A stretch of 64,000 nt of DNA from positions 1,538,501 to 1,602,500 of the forward strand of contig NZ_CP110128.1 in NCBI RefSeq assembly GCF_028471945.1, in the 5' to 3' direction. Position numbers and translations under genes: made by a program. Below, one piece after another: positions 1 through 8,737 of this stretch (within the stretch, counting starts at the first letter, position 1; each line of letters begins with the position of its first letter). Origin of the DNA: Pseudomonas sp. WJP1 (GTDB lineage: Bacteria; Pseudomonadota; Gammaproteobacteria; Pseudomonadales; Pseudomonadaceae). The notes beneath the pieces were generated by a model. The model worked only from the letters and a program-made list of their open reading frames with translations. It did not search any database and was not told the origin of the DNA.

Positions 1-318
1 GGGATAGGTGTGCAGGCTGAAGTCCAGGCGATATTCCGAGTTGAAGAAGTGCGCGGCCAGCGTCGGCACTTCACCCGGGTGGGCACGACAGGCCTCGACC
101 AGGCTGCGCACCTCACCGCCGGCGCAGAAAGCCTTGATGCCCTTGCCGCGCAGCAGGACGCAAACAATTTGCGGTTCCTTGGCCCAGGCGTCCAACCGGT
201 CGCGCAGGGCGTTGATCATCGGCAGGGACAGGGCGTTCAACGATTTTTCCGCATCCAGGGTGGCAATGCCGATGCGGGCGCCGTCCGTGCCGGTGAGTTC
301 TTCGAAGTGCAGATTCAT
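1..318 (-). CDS. Enoyl-CoA hydratase/isomerase family protein, 3-hydroxyisobutyryl-CoA hydrolase-like (partial, C-terminus outside window)
   Basis: Only the N-terminal 106 codons lie in the window; the gene runs off the left edge. The start is the ATG whose first base is 318. Residues about 56-70 carry the crotonase oxyanion-hole segment KAFCAGGEVRSL, and FFNSEYRLDF follows, a pattern I associate with 3-hydroxyisobutyryl-CoA hydrolases of valine catabolism rather than plain hydratases. The gene is divergent from ung. Family assignment is firm; the substrate is inferred from the N-terminal motif only. Confidence 0.8.
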   Translation of the reverse strand, partial: MNLHFEELTGTDGARIGIATLDAEKSLNALSLPMINALRDRLDAWAKEPQIVCVLLRGKGIKAFCAGGEVRSLVEACRAHPGEVPTLAAHFFNSEYRLDFSLHTYP

Positions 319-392
319 CGTGACCTCGCTCGGGAATTTGAGGGTTAAGTATGATCGCTGTGGGGGAAAGTGCCGGATCGGCGTCAGATCAA

Positions 393-421
393 TTGACAAG
401 CGTGATGGGCTTTCCTAGGGT
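393..421 (+). promoter_or_regulatory. Candidate sigma-70 promoter for ung
   Basis: A perfect -35 hexamer TTGACA (393-398) is followed after 17 bases by TAGGGT (416-421), a weak -10. The ung ATG lies 30 bases further on. Inferred from hexamer match and position only. Confidence 0.4.
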
Positions 422-450
422 TCGCCCCATTGTTTTTGCCGGATGTAACC

Positions 451-1143
451 ATGACTGCTGACGACCGTATCAAACTCGAACCGAGCTGGAAGGAGGCACT
501 GCGTGCCGAATTCGACCAGCCCTACATGGCAGAGTTGCGAAAGTTTCTCCAGGACGAGCGGGCGGCGGGCAAGGAAATCTATCCGCCGGGCCCGATGATC
601 TTCAACGCGCTCAATTCCACGCCGCTGGACAAGGTCAAGGTGGTCATTCTCGGCCAGGACCCCTATCACGGCCCGGGTCAGGCCCACGGCCTGTGCTTTT
701 CGGTGCAACCGGGTGTGCCGGCGCCGCCGTCGTTGGTCAATATCTACAAGGAGTTGAAGCGCGACCTGAACATCGACATCCCCAGCCACGGCTACCTGCA
801 AAGCTGGGCCGAGCAGGGCGTGCTGATGCTCAATACCACCATGACCGTGGAGCGTGCCAACGCCAACGCGCACAAGGACAAGGGTTGGCAGTTTTTCACC
901 GACCGGGTCATCGAAGTGGTCAGCCAGCGACAGCCGCATCTGGTGTTCATGCTGTGGGGCGCCCATGCCCAGAGCAAACAGAAGCTGATCGATGCTACCA
1001 AGCATCTGGTGCTGACCTCGGTGCACCCGTCACCGCTGTCGGCCTATCGTGGCTTCCTCGGGTGCGGGCACTTCAGCCGGACCAACAAGTTCCTGGAGCA
1101 GAATGGCGAGACGCCGATCGAGTGGCGGTTGCCACCGGTTTGA
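451..1143 (+). CDS. ung: Uracil-DNA glycosylase (family 1)
   Basis: Excises uracil from DNA as the first step of base-excision repair. The 230-residue product carries the family-1 signature GQDPYHG with the water-activating Asp near residue 70, the uracil-pocket segment [15 protein letters not shown], and the C-terminal [11 protein letters not shown] leucine-loop motif with the catalytic His. I chose ATG 451 because it gives the usual N-terminus [13 protein letters not shown]; the upstream in-frame TTG at 430 lacks support. Full length, nothing missing. A REP pair follows the stop codon. Confidence 0.97.
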   Translation: MTADDRIKLEPSWKEALRAEFDQPYMAELRKFLQDERAAGKEIYPPGPMIFNALNSTPLDKVKVVILGQDPYHGPGQAHGLCFSVQPGVPAPPSLVNIYKELKRDLNIDIPSHGYLQSWAEQGVLMLNTTMTVERANANAHKDKGWQFFTDRVIEVVSQRQPHLVFMLWGAHAQSKQKLIDATKHLVLTSVHPSPLSAYRGFLGCGHFSRTNKFLEQNGETPIEWRLPPV

Positions 1144-1163
1144 TGGGGTAGCCGGACTGGCCC

Positions 1164-1230
1164 CATCGCGAGCAGGCTCACTCCTACAGGAAAATGCATT
1201 CCACTTGTAGGAGTGAGCCTGCTCGCGATG
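1164..1230. repeat. REP-type inverted pair
   Basis: Arms of 25 bases at 1164-1188 and 1206-1230 are exact reverse complements (core GCGAGCAGGCTC) around a 17-base spacer. It lies between the convergent ends of ung and the AbrB-family gene, the usual place for Pseudomonas REP doublets. Confidence 0.85.
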
Positions 1231-1244
1231 AAGTCGACTCGGTC

Positions 1245-2279
1245 TTACTCCGGATTGCGGTTCCAGTACTTGAACAACGGCTCCGCCAGAAACAATACGA
1301 ACAACAATCGCATCACCTGCATCGCCGTCACCAACGGCACCGACAGCTGCAAGGTTTCGGCCGTCAGGCTCATTTCGGCGATCCCGCCGGGCATCATGCC
1401 CAGGGTCAGCGAGCGCAAGTCCAGGTGGGTCAGCGCACTCAGCCCCAGCGCAGCCGCCGTGGCGATCAGCATGGTCAGCACCGTGCCGATCAAGGTCCGC
1501 CCCATGAACGACGGCGCGCGACGGAAAAACTGCCGATTGAAGTGACAGCCCAGGCCGCTGCCGATCAGCCATTGGCCGATCTGGCTGCCGCCGTTGGGCA
1601 AGCCGATATGCAAGTCCCAACCGATGCTCACTGCGGCACTGACCAGCAAAGGCCCGAACAGCCAGGGATTGGGTTGACGCAGGCGTTCCCAGATCCAGGC
1701 CGCCGCCGCCCCTGCCGGAAACAACACCGCCAGCCAGCGCCAATCGATGCTGCCGGCGTGGGAAATCGGTGTGCCGTCACCCAGCAGGTATTTGAACGCT
1801 GCCGGAACGCAAAGGACCACCACCAGTACCCGCAAACTCTGTCCCGCGGCCACCCGGCTGAGCACCGCGCCATTACGTGCACCGAGGTTGACCATTTCGC
1901 CGGAACCGCCGGGCATGCTGGAAAAAAATGCAGTGGCGCGATCTTCACCGGTGCGGCGCATCAGCCAGACCCCGACCACCGCCGAGAGGCTGGTGACCAA
2001 CGCACCGAAGAAGATCAAGCCGAAATGACTCAGCACCTGCTCCATCACCACCGGGGTGAAGTGCAGGCCGATGCCGATACCGACGATCCACTGGCCGCAC
2101 TTGCGTCCGCCAGGGATTTCCGCCAGTTGCCAGGGTGTCAGGCAGCGCACCAGGATGATCGCCAGCAACGAGCCGACCATCCACGGCAGCGGCCAGCCGA
2201 CCTGGCTGGCGAGGAAACCGCCCAGCAGGCCGACCAGCGGGGTACCCCACCAGGCTTTGAAAGGTGTTCGATCACACAT
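1245..2279 (-). CDS. AbrB/AmpA-family integral membrane protein, fourth gene of the tct operon
   Basis: The 344-residue product has about ten hydrophobic segments in two repeats, each with a glycine-rich motif typical of this family (SMPGGSGEMV in the first half, MMPGGIAEMS in the second). Members are often labelled ammonia monooxygenase or AbrB transporter; function is not established. The chosen ATG (first base 2279) overlaps the tctA stop codon by eight bases, so translation is probably coupled and the protein belongs with the tricarboxylate transporter. A longer start eight bases past this would duplicate tctA coding sequence. Confidence 0.8.
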   Translation of the reverse strand: MCDRTPFKAWWGTPLVGLLGGFLASQVGWPLPWMVGSLLAIILVRCLTPWQLAEIPGGRKCGQWIVGIGIGLHFTPVVMEQVLSHFGLIFFGALVTSLSAVVGVWLMRRTGEDRATAFFSSMPGGSGEMVNLGARNGAVLSRVAAGQSLRVLVVVLCVPAAFKYLLGDGTPISHAGSIDWRWLAVLFPAGAAAAWIWERLRQPNPWLFGPLLVSAAVSIGWDLHIGLPNGGSQIGQWLIGSGLGCHFNRQFFRRAPSFMGRTLIGTVLTMLIATAAALGLSALTHLDLRSLTLGMMPGGIAEMSLTAETLQLSVPLVTAMQVMRLLFVLFLAEPLFKYWNRNPE

Positions 2280-3786
2280 CGGCGATAACGCGCCGTGCAA
2301 CCGAACGTTTTCGCCAGATCCGCACGATCGGCACCAGCAGCATGACCACGATCAACCCCCAGACACCGACGGTGATCCCGCTCGACCAGAGGATGTCCAA
2401 CGAACCGTTGGAGATCGAAAGGGCCCGACGCAGGTTCTGTTCCATCAAGCCACCGAGGATGAAGCCCAGCAGCACCGGCGACAAGGGGAAGTCCAGCTTG
2501 CGCAGGATATAGCCGAAGATGCCGATACCGATCATCAGGAACAGGTCGAACGTGGTGGCGTGCACAGCGTAGACGCCGATGGCGGTGATGATCGCGATCA
2601 TCGGCACCAGTGCCCAGTTCGGCACGGCGAGGATCTTGGTGAAGATGCGGATCATCGGGATGTTGAGGATCACCAGCATGATGTTGGCGATGAACAACGA
2701 CGCGATCAGGCCCCAGACAATGTCCGGTTGCTGTTGGAACAGCAGCGGGCCCGGGGTGATGTTGTACAGCGAGAGGGCGCCGATCATCACCGCCGTGGTG
2801 CCTGAGCCTGGAACGCCGAGGGTCAGCATCGGCACCAGCGCGCCACAGGCTTCGGCGCCGATAGCGGTTTCCGGGGCCGCCAGGCCGCGCTTGTCGCCCT
2901 GGCCAAATTTACCGTTCGGGCCGGCAATGCGTTTTTCGGTCATGTAGGCCACGGCACTGGCCAGCGTCGCGCCGGCCCCCGGCAACACGCCCATGATGAA
3001 GCCGAGCACGCCACAACGCATGTTCACCCAGAACACCGAGGCGGCTTCCTTGAAGTTGAACAGCATGCGCCCGGTGGCCTGGAAGGCTTCCTGGCCGCGG
3101 TGGGTTTTTTCCAGCAGCAACAGGATTTCGCTGATGGAGAACAGGCCCAGCACCAGCACCACGAATTGAATGCCGTCGGTGAGGTGGATGTTGTCGCCGG
3201 TGAAGCGGTACACGCCGCTGTTGGCATCGATGCCGACGGTGGACAGGAACAACCCGATCAGTGCCGCGATGAATGTCTTCAGCGGTCGATCCCCGGCCAT
3301 GCCGCCGAGGCAGACGATCGCAAACACCATCAGCACGAAGTATTCCGCCGGGCCGAAGGCAATCGCCCATTTCGCCAGCATCGGGGCGAACACCACCATC
3401 CCGCAGGTGGCAATGAAGGCGCCGATGAACGAACTCCACGCCGACAGCGACAACGCCACACCGGCCAAGCCTTGACGGGCCATCGGGTAGCCATCGAGGG
3501 TGGTCATCACGGTGGAGGCTTCGCCCGGAATGTTCAGCAGGATCGAGCTGATCCGGCCGCCGTATTCGCAGCCCAGGTACACCGCCGCCAGCAGGATCAG
3601 CGCCGATTCCGGCGGCAAGCCCAGGGCGAAGGCAATCGGGATCAGCAACGCAACGCCGTTGATCGGACCCAGTCCCGGCAGCAAGCCGACGACGGTACCG
3701 ATCAATGTACCGCTGAGTGCGGTCACCAGGTTGTAAGGGGTCAGTGCGACGCCGAAGCCGTGACTCAAGTAACCAAGCGTATCCAT
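2272..3786 (-). CDS. tctA: Tripartite tricarboxylate transporter, large membrane subunit TctA
   Basis: The 504-residue polytopic permease carries signature segments GLLPGLGPINGVALLIP near the N-terminus, PGEASTVMTTLDGYPMA around residue 90, and GVLPGAGATLASAVAYMTEK plus LGVPGSGTTAVMIGAL in the second half, all hallmarks of TctA. It forms the translocation pore with TctB and receives substrate from periplasmic TctC, probably citrate or related tricarboxylates, powered by an ion gradient. It sits one base after tctB and overlaps the downstream AbrB-family gene. Confidence 0.95.
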   Translation of the reverse strand: MDTLGYLSHGFGVALTPYNLVTALSGTLIGTVVGLLPGLGPINGVALLIPIAFALGLPPESALILLAAVYLGCEYGGRISSILLNIPGEASTVMTTLDGYPMARQGLAGVALSLSAWSSFIGAFIATCGMVVFAPMLAKWAIAFGPAEYFVLMVFAIVCLGGMAGDRPLKTFIAALIGLFLSTVGIDANSGVYRFTGDNIHLTDGIQFVVLVLGLFSISEILLLLEKTHRGQEAFQATGRMLFNFKEAASVFWVNMRCGVLGFIMGVLPGAGATLASAVAYMTEKRIAGPNGKFGQGDKRGLAAPETAIGAEACGALVPMLTLGVPGSGTTAVMIGALSLYNITPGPLLFQQQPDIVWGLIASLFIANIMLVILNIPMIRIFTKILAVPNWALVPMIAIITAIGVYAVHATTFDLFLMIGIGIFGYILRKLDFPLSPVLLGFILGGLMEQNLRRALSISNGSLDILWSSGITVGVWGLIVVMLLVPIVRIWRKRSVARRVIADV

Positions 3787-3787
3787 A

Positions 3788-4246
3788 TCAGTTCTCCAGA
3801 ACGTCGAGCAGGCCCAGCGGCAGTGGCACGTCCATGACTTTGTCGAACAGCAGGTACAGGCCGACGCTCATCAGGCTGATGATCACCGCGCCCGGCAACC
3901 AGCGCCCGCCGTACAGGCGCGCCATGGGAATGCCCACCAGCATGCTGCTGAGGATGAAGCCCAAGGGTTCGAACAGCCCGGCGAAGACCAGCAGCAACAG
4001 CACGCAAACACCGATCTTGGTCAGGGTTTCGCGGTCCATCGGTGGGTCTTCATCGGTGTGCTTGATGGCCGAGGGGCGATACACCATGTACACCAGCGCC
4101 AGGCCCATCAGCCCCAGCATCAGCAGGGGGAAGGCGCGCGGGCCGATCGGTTCGTAGGAAAAAGGTGCCTGGTAGGGCCAGGCCATCGCCACGAGGCTCA
4201 GGCAGGCCAGCAACAGCACCGAAGCAAAAATGCGTTGTAAGAGCAT
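3788..4246 (-). CDS. tctB: Tripartite tricarboxylate transporter, small membrane subunit TctB
   Basis: A 152-residue protein with four hydrophobic segments and the N-terminal pattern RAFPLLMLGLMGLALV expected of TctB. I took ATG 4246 because AGGAG stands eight bases upstream; a start at 4264 lacks a good ribosome-binding site. It is the small partner of TctA and lies between tctC and tctA on the same strand with one base separating it from tctA. Sequence conservation in this family is low, so topology and position carry much of the assignment. Confidence 0.9.
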   Translation of the reverse strand: MLLQRIFASVLLLACLSLVAMAWPYQAPFSYEPIGPRAFPLLMLGLMGLALVYMVYRPSAIKHTDEDPPMDRETLTKIGVCVLLLLVFAGLFEPLGFILSSMLVGIPMARLYGGRWLPGAVIISLMSVGLYLLFDKVMDVPLPLGLLDVLEN

Positions 4247-4304
4247 GGGGAACTCCTGGGCCACGGCTGAGCAATCGCCAGCCGTGGCCGCTAGACAGAG
4301 ACGA

Positions 4305-5282
4305 TCACTGGATCAGGCCGAACTCTTTGGCCAGCACTTTGTAGTCCGCCACCTGCTTCTTCACGTAGGTGTCCAGCTCCGGGCCGGTCATGGCGAACGG
4401 GAACAGTTCACGCTGATCGCGCAGCTTGGCGAACTCAGGCGAGGCCAGCAGTTTGTCGAAGGAGTCTTTCCACCAGGCGTAGTCTTCATCGCTGACTTTC
4501 GGCCCGAGGTAGAAGCCGCGCACCACCGGCCAGACGATGTCATAGCCTTGTTCCCTGGCGGTCGGAATGTCTTTCATTTCCGGCTCGTCCAGGCGCTTGT
4601 CGGAGAACACCGCCAGCAGTCGCATGTCACCGCTCTGGATGTGCGGCATGGAGTCGGAGATGTCGGTGCTGCCGACCTGGATGTGACCGCCGAGCAGGGC
4701 GGTGGCGATTTCACCGCCGCCTTCGAGGGCCACGTAGCGGAGGTCGCGCGGGTTGATCCCGGCGGCCTTGGCGATCAGGGCAGTCTGCATCCAGTCCTGG
4801 CTGCCGACGGTGCCGCCGGAGCCGATCACCACTTTGCTCGGATCTTTCTTCAGTGCCTGTACCAGATCGTCCAGGGTCTTGTAGGGTGAATCGCTTTTCA
4901 CCGCGATGGCGCCGTAGCTGGTGCCAACGGCGGCGAGCCAGCGCACGTTGTTTTCATCGAAACGGCCGAACTTGCCCTGGGCCAGGTTCAGCAGGGAACC
5001 GCTGGACCAGGCCACCAGCGTGCCGGCATCCGCCGGGCGCTGGGCGACTACGGCGTTGTACGCCACCGCACCGACACCGCCGGGCATGTAGGTCACACGC
5101 ATCGGTTTGGTCAGCAGCTTTTCATTGATCAGCGCGCTCTGCGCCAGTTTGCAGGTCAGGTCGAAACCGCCGCCGGGCGAGGCCGGTGCGATGCATTCCG
5201 GGCGTTTGGGCTCGGCCATCAGGTGGCCGGCAAACAGCACGCAGCTGGCGGCGAGGGCGAAACGGCGCAGTGAACGATTCAT
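4305..5282 (-). CDS. tctC: Tripartite tricarboxylate transporter, periplasmic binding protein TctC
   Basis: The 325-residue protein begins with a signal peptide (MNRSLRRFALAASCVLFAG, cleavage probably after HLMA). The mature part has the Bug-type features PASPGGGFDLTCKLAQ and IGSGGTVGSQDW, the loops that bind carboxylates. ATG 5282 has GGAGAC upstream; a longer in-frame start would place charged residues before the signal peptide. First gene of the tctCBA-AbrB operon and divergent from tctDE, which should control it. The mRNA leader carries an A-rich tract next to the ribosome-binding site. Confidence 0.94.
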   Translation of the reverse strand: MNRSLRRFALAASCVLFAGHLMAEPKRPECIAPASPGGGFDLTCKLAQSALINEKLLTKPMRVTYMPGGVGAVAYNAVVAQRPADAGTLVAWSSGSLLNLAQGKFGRFDENNVRWLAAVGTSYGAIAVKSDSPYKTLDDLVQALKKDPSKVVIGSGGTVGSQDWMQTALIAKAAGINPRDLRYVALEGGGEIATALLGGHIQVGSTDISDSMPHIQSGDMRLLAVFSDKRLDEPEMKDIPTAREQGYDIVWPVVRGFYLGPKVSDEDYAWWKDSFDKLLASPEFAKLRDQRELFPFAMTGPELDTYVKKQVADYKVLAKEFGLIQ

Positions 5283-5298
5283 TTTTGTCTCCACAGGA

Positions 5299-5310
5299 GT
5301 TTTTGTTTTT
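5299..5310 (-). promoter_or_regulatory. A-rich AAnAAnAA tract in the tctC leader, candidate Hfq/Crc site
   Basis: Read on the tctC mRNA strand it is AAAAACAAAAAC, an exact match to AAnAAnAA, 17-28 bases before the ATG and directly upstream of the GGAGAC ribosome-binding site. Pseudomonas Hfq/Crc repress translation through such tracts during catabolite repression. Inferred from motif and position. Confidence 0.45.
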
Positions 5311-5581
5311 CGGGATGATTCAGGTGCGACGATTTCGCGCGGTGCTGGCGCATTCAAATCCGCAGGGACTGAACGACGGGCAGCCGGCTTCGGCGCTGGC
5401 AAGTATGAACGACGGGAATTGCAGGGAAGGGCGATGTGGGCAAACCTGGAGCTGTATGGACAGCATGGTGCAGTACCTCGGTTATTGTTCTTATTGGCGA
5501 AAACGCTTCATGGCGTTTTTCGGGAGCTACATTTCACAGCAGGTGCAGACAAGGGTTGGAATGTCAGGTCGAAACATCCCG

Positions 5582-5616
5582 TAACCTGACTCTAACCACT
5601 CAACCTTTCGCTAACC
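5582..5616 (+). promoter_or_regulatory. TAACC direct repeats upstream of tctD, candidate TctD operator
   Basis: TAACC occurs at 5582-5586, 5593-5597 and 5612-5616, with a related CAACC at 5601-5605. The first two are 11 bases apart, the helical spacing seen for tandem OmpR/PhoB-type response regulator boxes. Binding by TctD is inferred. Confidence 0.4.
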
Positions 5617-5721
5617 TTTCATCGGGCTTTCACGGTTTTTCGGACTTCACAGCGGCGGATGCCGCTGTAAACTCCGCGCCAAACAATGGCGTCGGCCATC
5701 CCTGAACGAGGTAATCATCCA

Positions 5722-6393
5722 ATGCGTGTCCTGCTCGTCGAAGACCATCTGCAGCTCGCCGAAAGTGTCGCCCAGGCGCTCAAGAGCACCGGCCTGACCG
5801 TGGATGTGCTGCACGACGGCGTCGCGGCCGACCTGGCGCTGGGTAGCGAGGAATACGCCATGGCGATTCTCGACGTCGGCCTGCCGCGCATGGATGGTTT
5901 CGAAGTGCTGGCGCGCCTGCGTGCCCGGGGCAAGAACCTGCCGGTGTTGATGCTGACCGCCCGCAGCGACGTCAAGGACCGGGTCCATGGCCTGAACCTG
6001 GGTGCCGACGACTACCTGGCCAAGCCTTTTGAACTCACCGAGCTCGAAGCCCGGGTCAAGGCCTTGTTGCGCCGCAGTGTGTTGGGTGGCGAACGCCTGC
6101 AGCGCTGTGGTGTGCTGGCCTACGACCTGGAGACCCGGCGCTTCACCCTCGGCGAGGAACTGCTGACCCTTACCTCCCGCGAGCAGGCGGTACTCGAAGC
6201 CTTGATCGCCCGTCCCGGCCGGGTGATGAGCAAGGAACAACTGGCTTCACAGGTCTTCGGCCTGGACGAAGAGGCCAGTCCCGATGCCATCGAAATCTAC
6301 GTACACCGCTTGCGCAAGAAACTCGACGGCCATCCGGTGGCCATCGTGACGTTCCGCGGTCTCGGTTATTTGCTGGAAAGCCGTGATGCATAA
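5722..6393 (+). CDS. tctD: Two-component response regulator, OmpR/TctD type
   Basis: The 223-residue protein has a receiver domain (about 1-115; acidic pocket ED at 7-8, phospho-acceptor Asp51, conserved Thr79 region MLTA and Lys101) followed by an OmpR-type winged helix (about 125-220; SREQAVLEALIARPGRVMS). ATG 5722 is preceded by GAGGTAATC. It overlaps tctE by eight bases and is divergent from tctCBA, so it should activate tricarboxylate uptake in response to TctE. Target assignment rests on gene order, which matches P. aeruginosa and P. putida. Confidence 0.93.
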   Translation: MRVLLVEDHLQLAESVAQALKSTGLTVDVLHDGVAADLALGSEEYAMAILDVGLPRMDGFEVLARLRARGKNLPVLMLTARSDVKDRVHGLNLGADDYLAKPFELTELEARVKALLRRSVLGGERLQRCGVLAYDLETRRFTLGEELLTLTSREQAVLEALIARPGRVMSKEQLASQVFGLDEEASPDAIEIYVHRLRKKLDGHPVAIVTFRGLGYLLESRDA

Positions 6394-7774
6394 GGCCAGC
6401 AGCCTGCGTTGGCGGTTGCTGTGGAACCTGGCGTTGTTGCTGGTGGTGTTGATGCTGGCCAGCGGCTTGAGCGCTTACTGGAACGGTCGCGAAGCGGCCG
6501 ACACGGCCTATGACCGCACGTTGCTGGCCTCGGCGCGGACCATTGCCGCCGGCCTGTCCGAGCGTGATGGCAGCCTCAGCCTGGACGTGCCTTACGTGGC
6601 CCTCGATACGTTCGCCTACGACAGCGCGGGGCGTATTTTCTACCTGGTCAACGACATCAACCAGAAGCTGATCTCCGGCTATGAAAACCTGCCGGCGCCG
6701 CCGCCCGGTACACCGCGCACCGACAACTACCCGGCGCTGGCGCGTTTCTACAACGCGACTTACCAGGGGCAGAACGTGCGCGTGGTCAGCCTGCTCAAGG
6801 CGGTCAGCGAGCCGAACATGAATGGCATGGCGGAAATCCGTGTGGCGGAGACCGATGAGGCCCGCGTCAGCATGGCCCGCAGCCTGGCCGGTGATACCTT
6901 GTTGCGCCTGGGCATGCTGGCGGTCGGGGCACTGATGATCGTCTGGTTTGCGGTCAGTGCCGCGCTGCGCCCGCTGGAGCGTTTGCGTACGGCAGTGGAG
7001 GAACGCCAGCCGGATGACCTGCGGCCGTTGCCCCTGGTGGAAGTGCAGCGCGAGTTGTGGCCACTTGTGCGTGCGCTCAATCATTTCACCGAGCGCCTGC
7101 GCGGGCAGTTCGAGAAGCAGGCGCAATTCATCGCCGATGCCGCCCATGAATTGCGCACGCCGTTGGCGGCTCTCAAGGCGCGGCTGGAGCTGGGCTTGCG
7201 CTCGAGCGAGCCGCAAACCTGGCGCAGTACGCTGGAAACCGCTGCCCAGGGCACTGATCGCCTGACCCACCTGGCCAATCAATTGCTCTCGCTGGCCCGG
7301 GTGGAAAACGGCGCCAGGGCGATCGCCGAGGGGGGCGCGCAATTGCTCGACCTCAGTCAATTGGCGCGTGAACTGGGCATGGCCATGGCGCCGCTGGCCC
7401 ATAAACGCGGCGTGGCCCTGGCGCTGGAGGCTGATGAGCCGGTCTGGTTGCGCGGCGAACCGACGCTGCTCAATGAACTGTTGAGCAATCTGGTGGATAA
7501 CGCGCTGGCCCATACGCCGGCCGGTGGCAACGTGATCTTGCGGGTTTCGGCCCCGGCGGTGCTGGAGGTCGAGGACGACGGTCCGGGCATTCCCCTTGAT
7601 GAGCGTGATCGCGTGTTCGAGCGCTTTTACCGGCGCAATCAGCAGGTGGCCGGGTCGGGGCTGGGGTTGGCGATCGTCGGCGAGATCTGCCGCGCGCACC
7701 TGGCGCAGATCAGCCTGCATGATGGCGAGCGGGCGGGGTTGAAGGTGCGGGTGAGTTTTATAGCCGGGGATTGA
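6386..7774 (+). CDS. tctE: Sensor histidine kinase TctE
   Basis: A 462-residue membrane kinase. An N-terminal membrane helix (about 11-30), a periplasmic sensor region, and a second helix (about 172-193) lead to a HAMP-like linker, then the H-box AAHELRTPLAAL with phospho-acceptor His254, the N-box NLVDNALAHTP, G1 motif DDGPGIP and G2 motif GSGLGLAIV. ATG 6386 overlaps the last eight bases of tctD; a GTG at 6383 is possible. It should sense external tricarboxylate and phosphorylate TctD. A REP pair follows. Confidence 0.93.
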   Translation: MHKASSLRWRLLWNLALLLVVLMLASGLSAYWNGREAADTAYDRTLLASARTIAAGLSERDGSLSLDVPYVALDTFAYDSAGRIFYLVNDINQKLISGYENLPAPPPGTPRTDNYPALARFYNATYQGQNVRVVSLLKAVSEPNMNGMAEIRVAETDEARVSMARSLAGDTLLRLGMLAVGALMIVWFAVSAALRPLERLRTAVEERQPDDLRPLPLVEVQRELWPLVRALNHFTERLRGQFEKQAQFIADAAHELRTPLAALKARLELGLRSSEPQTWRSTLETAAQGTDRLTHLANQLLSLARVENGARAIAEGGAQLLDLSQLARELGMAMAPLAHKRGVALALEADEPVWLRGEPTLLNELLSNLVDNALAHTPAGGNVILRVSAPAVLEVEDDGPGIPLDERDRVFERFYRRNQQVAGSGLGLAIVGEICRAHLAQISLHDGERAGLKVRVSFIAGD

Positions 7775-7793
7775 TGGTGCCTGTTCTGGCCCT

Positions 7794-7868
7794 ATCGCCA
7801 GCAGGCTGGCTCCCACAGGGATCTATGGTGCTACAGAGATCCCATGTGGGAGCCAGCCTGCTGGCGAT
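7794..7868. repeat. REP-type inverted pair (GCCAGCAGGCTGGC variant)
   Basis: Exact 24-base arms at 7794-7817 and 7845-7868. The core reads GCCAGCAGGCTGGCTCCCA, a different subtype from the GCGAGCAGGCTC pairs elsewhere in the window. It sits between the convergent ends of tctE and the HDOD gene. Confidence 0.85.
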
Positions 7869-7888
7869 TGGGGCGACGCGGTATGGGA

Positions 7889-8710
7889 TCAGTAAAACAT
7901 CAACCGCGTTTCTTCCAGATCCGCACACATCGCCTTGTTGTCCGGATCAATCCCCAGCTTGACGAAGGCCGGGACGCTGAAAGGATCGATTCGCGAGATC
8001 GGATGATCGGTGTCCTTGTAGCAATACAGGCTGGCCACCTGCACCAGGTCGACGTAATCGATCTGCGCGGACTGTCGCTTGAAATTCAGGTACAACCTGG
8101 GCACCTGTACCAGCATGTCCGGAAACTCCCAAACCCTGAGCAGCTTGTCGCCGAGCAACGGGTGAATGCGCTCGATCACATGGTTGAGGCTGACCGGATC
8201 GGACAACAGTTCATAGTGATCTTCAGCGTACGTCAGGATCGGCAATACCCCGATCTGGTGCACCAGTCCGCCAAGGGCCGCCTTATCCGGCTTGAGCTGG
8301 GTATAGTTGCGGCACAGCGCATAGCTGACACCGGCGATTTCCAGGCTTTTGCGCCAGACCTCTCGCATCTTCTGTTCCACCACCGTGGAACGGGCATGGA
8401 AAATCTGTTCCATGACCAGGCCGATGGCCAGGTTGCTGCTGTAGTTGATGCCCAGGCGCGTGATCGCCGTGTGCAAATCGGTGACTTCCTGCGCCGCGCG
8501 CAGCAGTGGGCTATTGACCACCTTGATCAGCCGCGCCGACAGCGCGGCATCGCGGCCAATCACTTTGCTCAAGCTACCGATGCTTATTTCCGGATTTTCG
8601 GCGGCCTTGCGAATCTGCAAGGCCACTTCCGGTAACGTTGGCAGAACTAGGTCATCGTTATCGATGGCCTCAACCAAATCCTGTTGGACCCTTTCCGCCA
8701 GCTCACTCAT
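7889..8710 (-). CDS. HDOD domain protein
   Basis: A 273-residue soluble protein. Residues about 15-215 form an HDOD domain: LPTLPEVALQIRKAAENPE at the N-terminus, then VIGRDAALSARLIKVVNSPLL, and HQIGVLPILTYAE in place of the metal-binding HD of true HD phosphohydrolases. HDOD proteins are non-enzymatic signalling modules linked to motility, biofilm or stress signalling; the role here is unknown. It stands alone on the minus strand, ending near a REP pair, with ygfZ 27 bases upstream on the same strand. Confidence 0.9.
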   Translation of the reverse strand: MSELAERVQQDLVEAIDNDDLVLPTLPEVALQIRKAAENPEISIGSLSKVIGRDAALSARLIKVVNSPLLRAAQEVTDLHTAITRLGINYSSNLAIGLVMEQIFHARSTVVEQKMREVWRKSLEIAGVSYALCRNYTQLKPDKAALGGLVHQIGVLPILTYAEDHYELLSDPVSLNHVIERIHPLLGDKLLRVWEFPDMLVQVPRLYLNFKRQSAQIDYVDLVQVASLYCYKDTDHPISRIDPFSVPAFVKLGIDPDNKAMCADLEETRLMFY

Positions 8711-8737
8711 TACGCTTCTCTAGGTGTTGCCATGCGG

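Larger units (their letters stand above)
5283..5721. promoter_or_regulatory. Divergent control region between tctC and tctD (439 bp)
   Basis: No plausible gene was found here. It holds an 11-bp direct repeat TGAACGACGGG at 5370-5380 and 5406-5416, an imperfect inverted repeat around 5498-5522 (CGAAAACGC / GCGTTTTTCG), and three TAACC repeats near tctD. In P. aeruginosa the porin gene opdH sits at this place; there is no porin here. Confidence 0.6.

Noticed and set aside
5107..5705. Plus-strand frames over the tctC-tctD gap, considered as a missing opdH or small gene
   Set aside because: None has a signal peptide, beta-barrel pattern or ribosome-binding site; the porin is absent, not fragmented in a visible way.
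6170..7816. 548-codon frame opposite tctE
   Set aside because: Antisense shadow of the sensor kinase; no ribosome-binding site or family motif.
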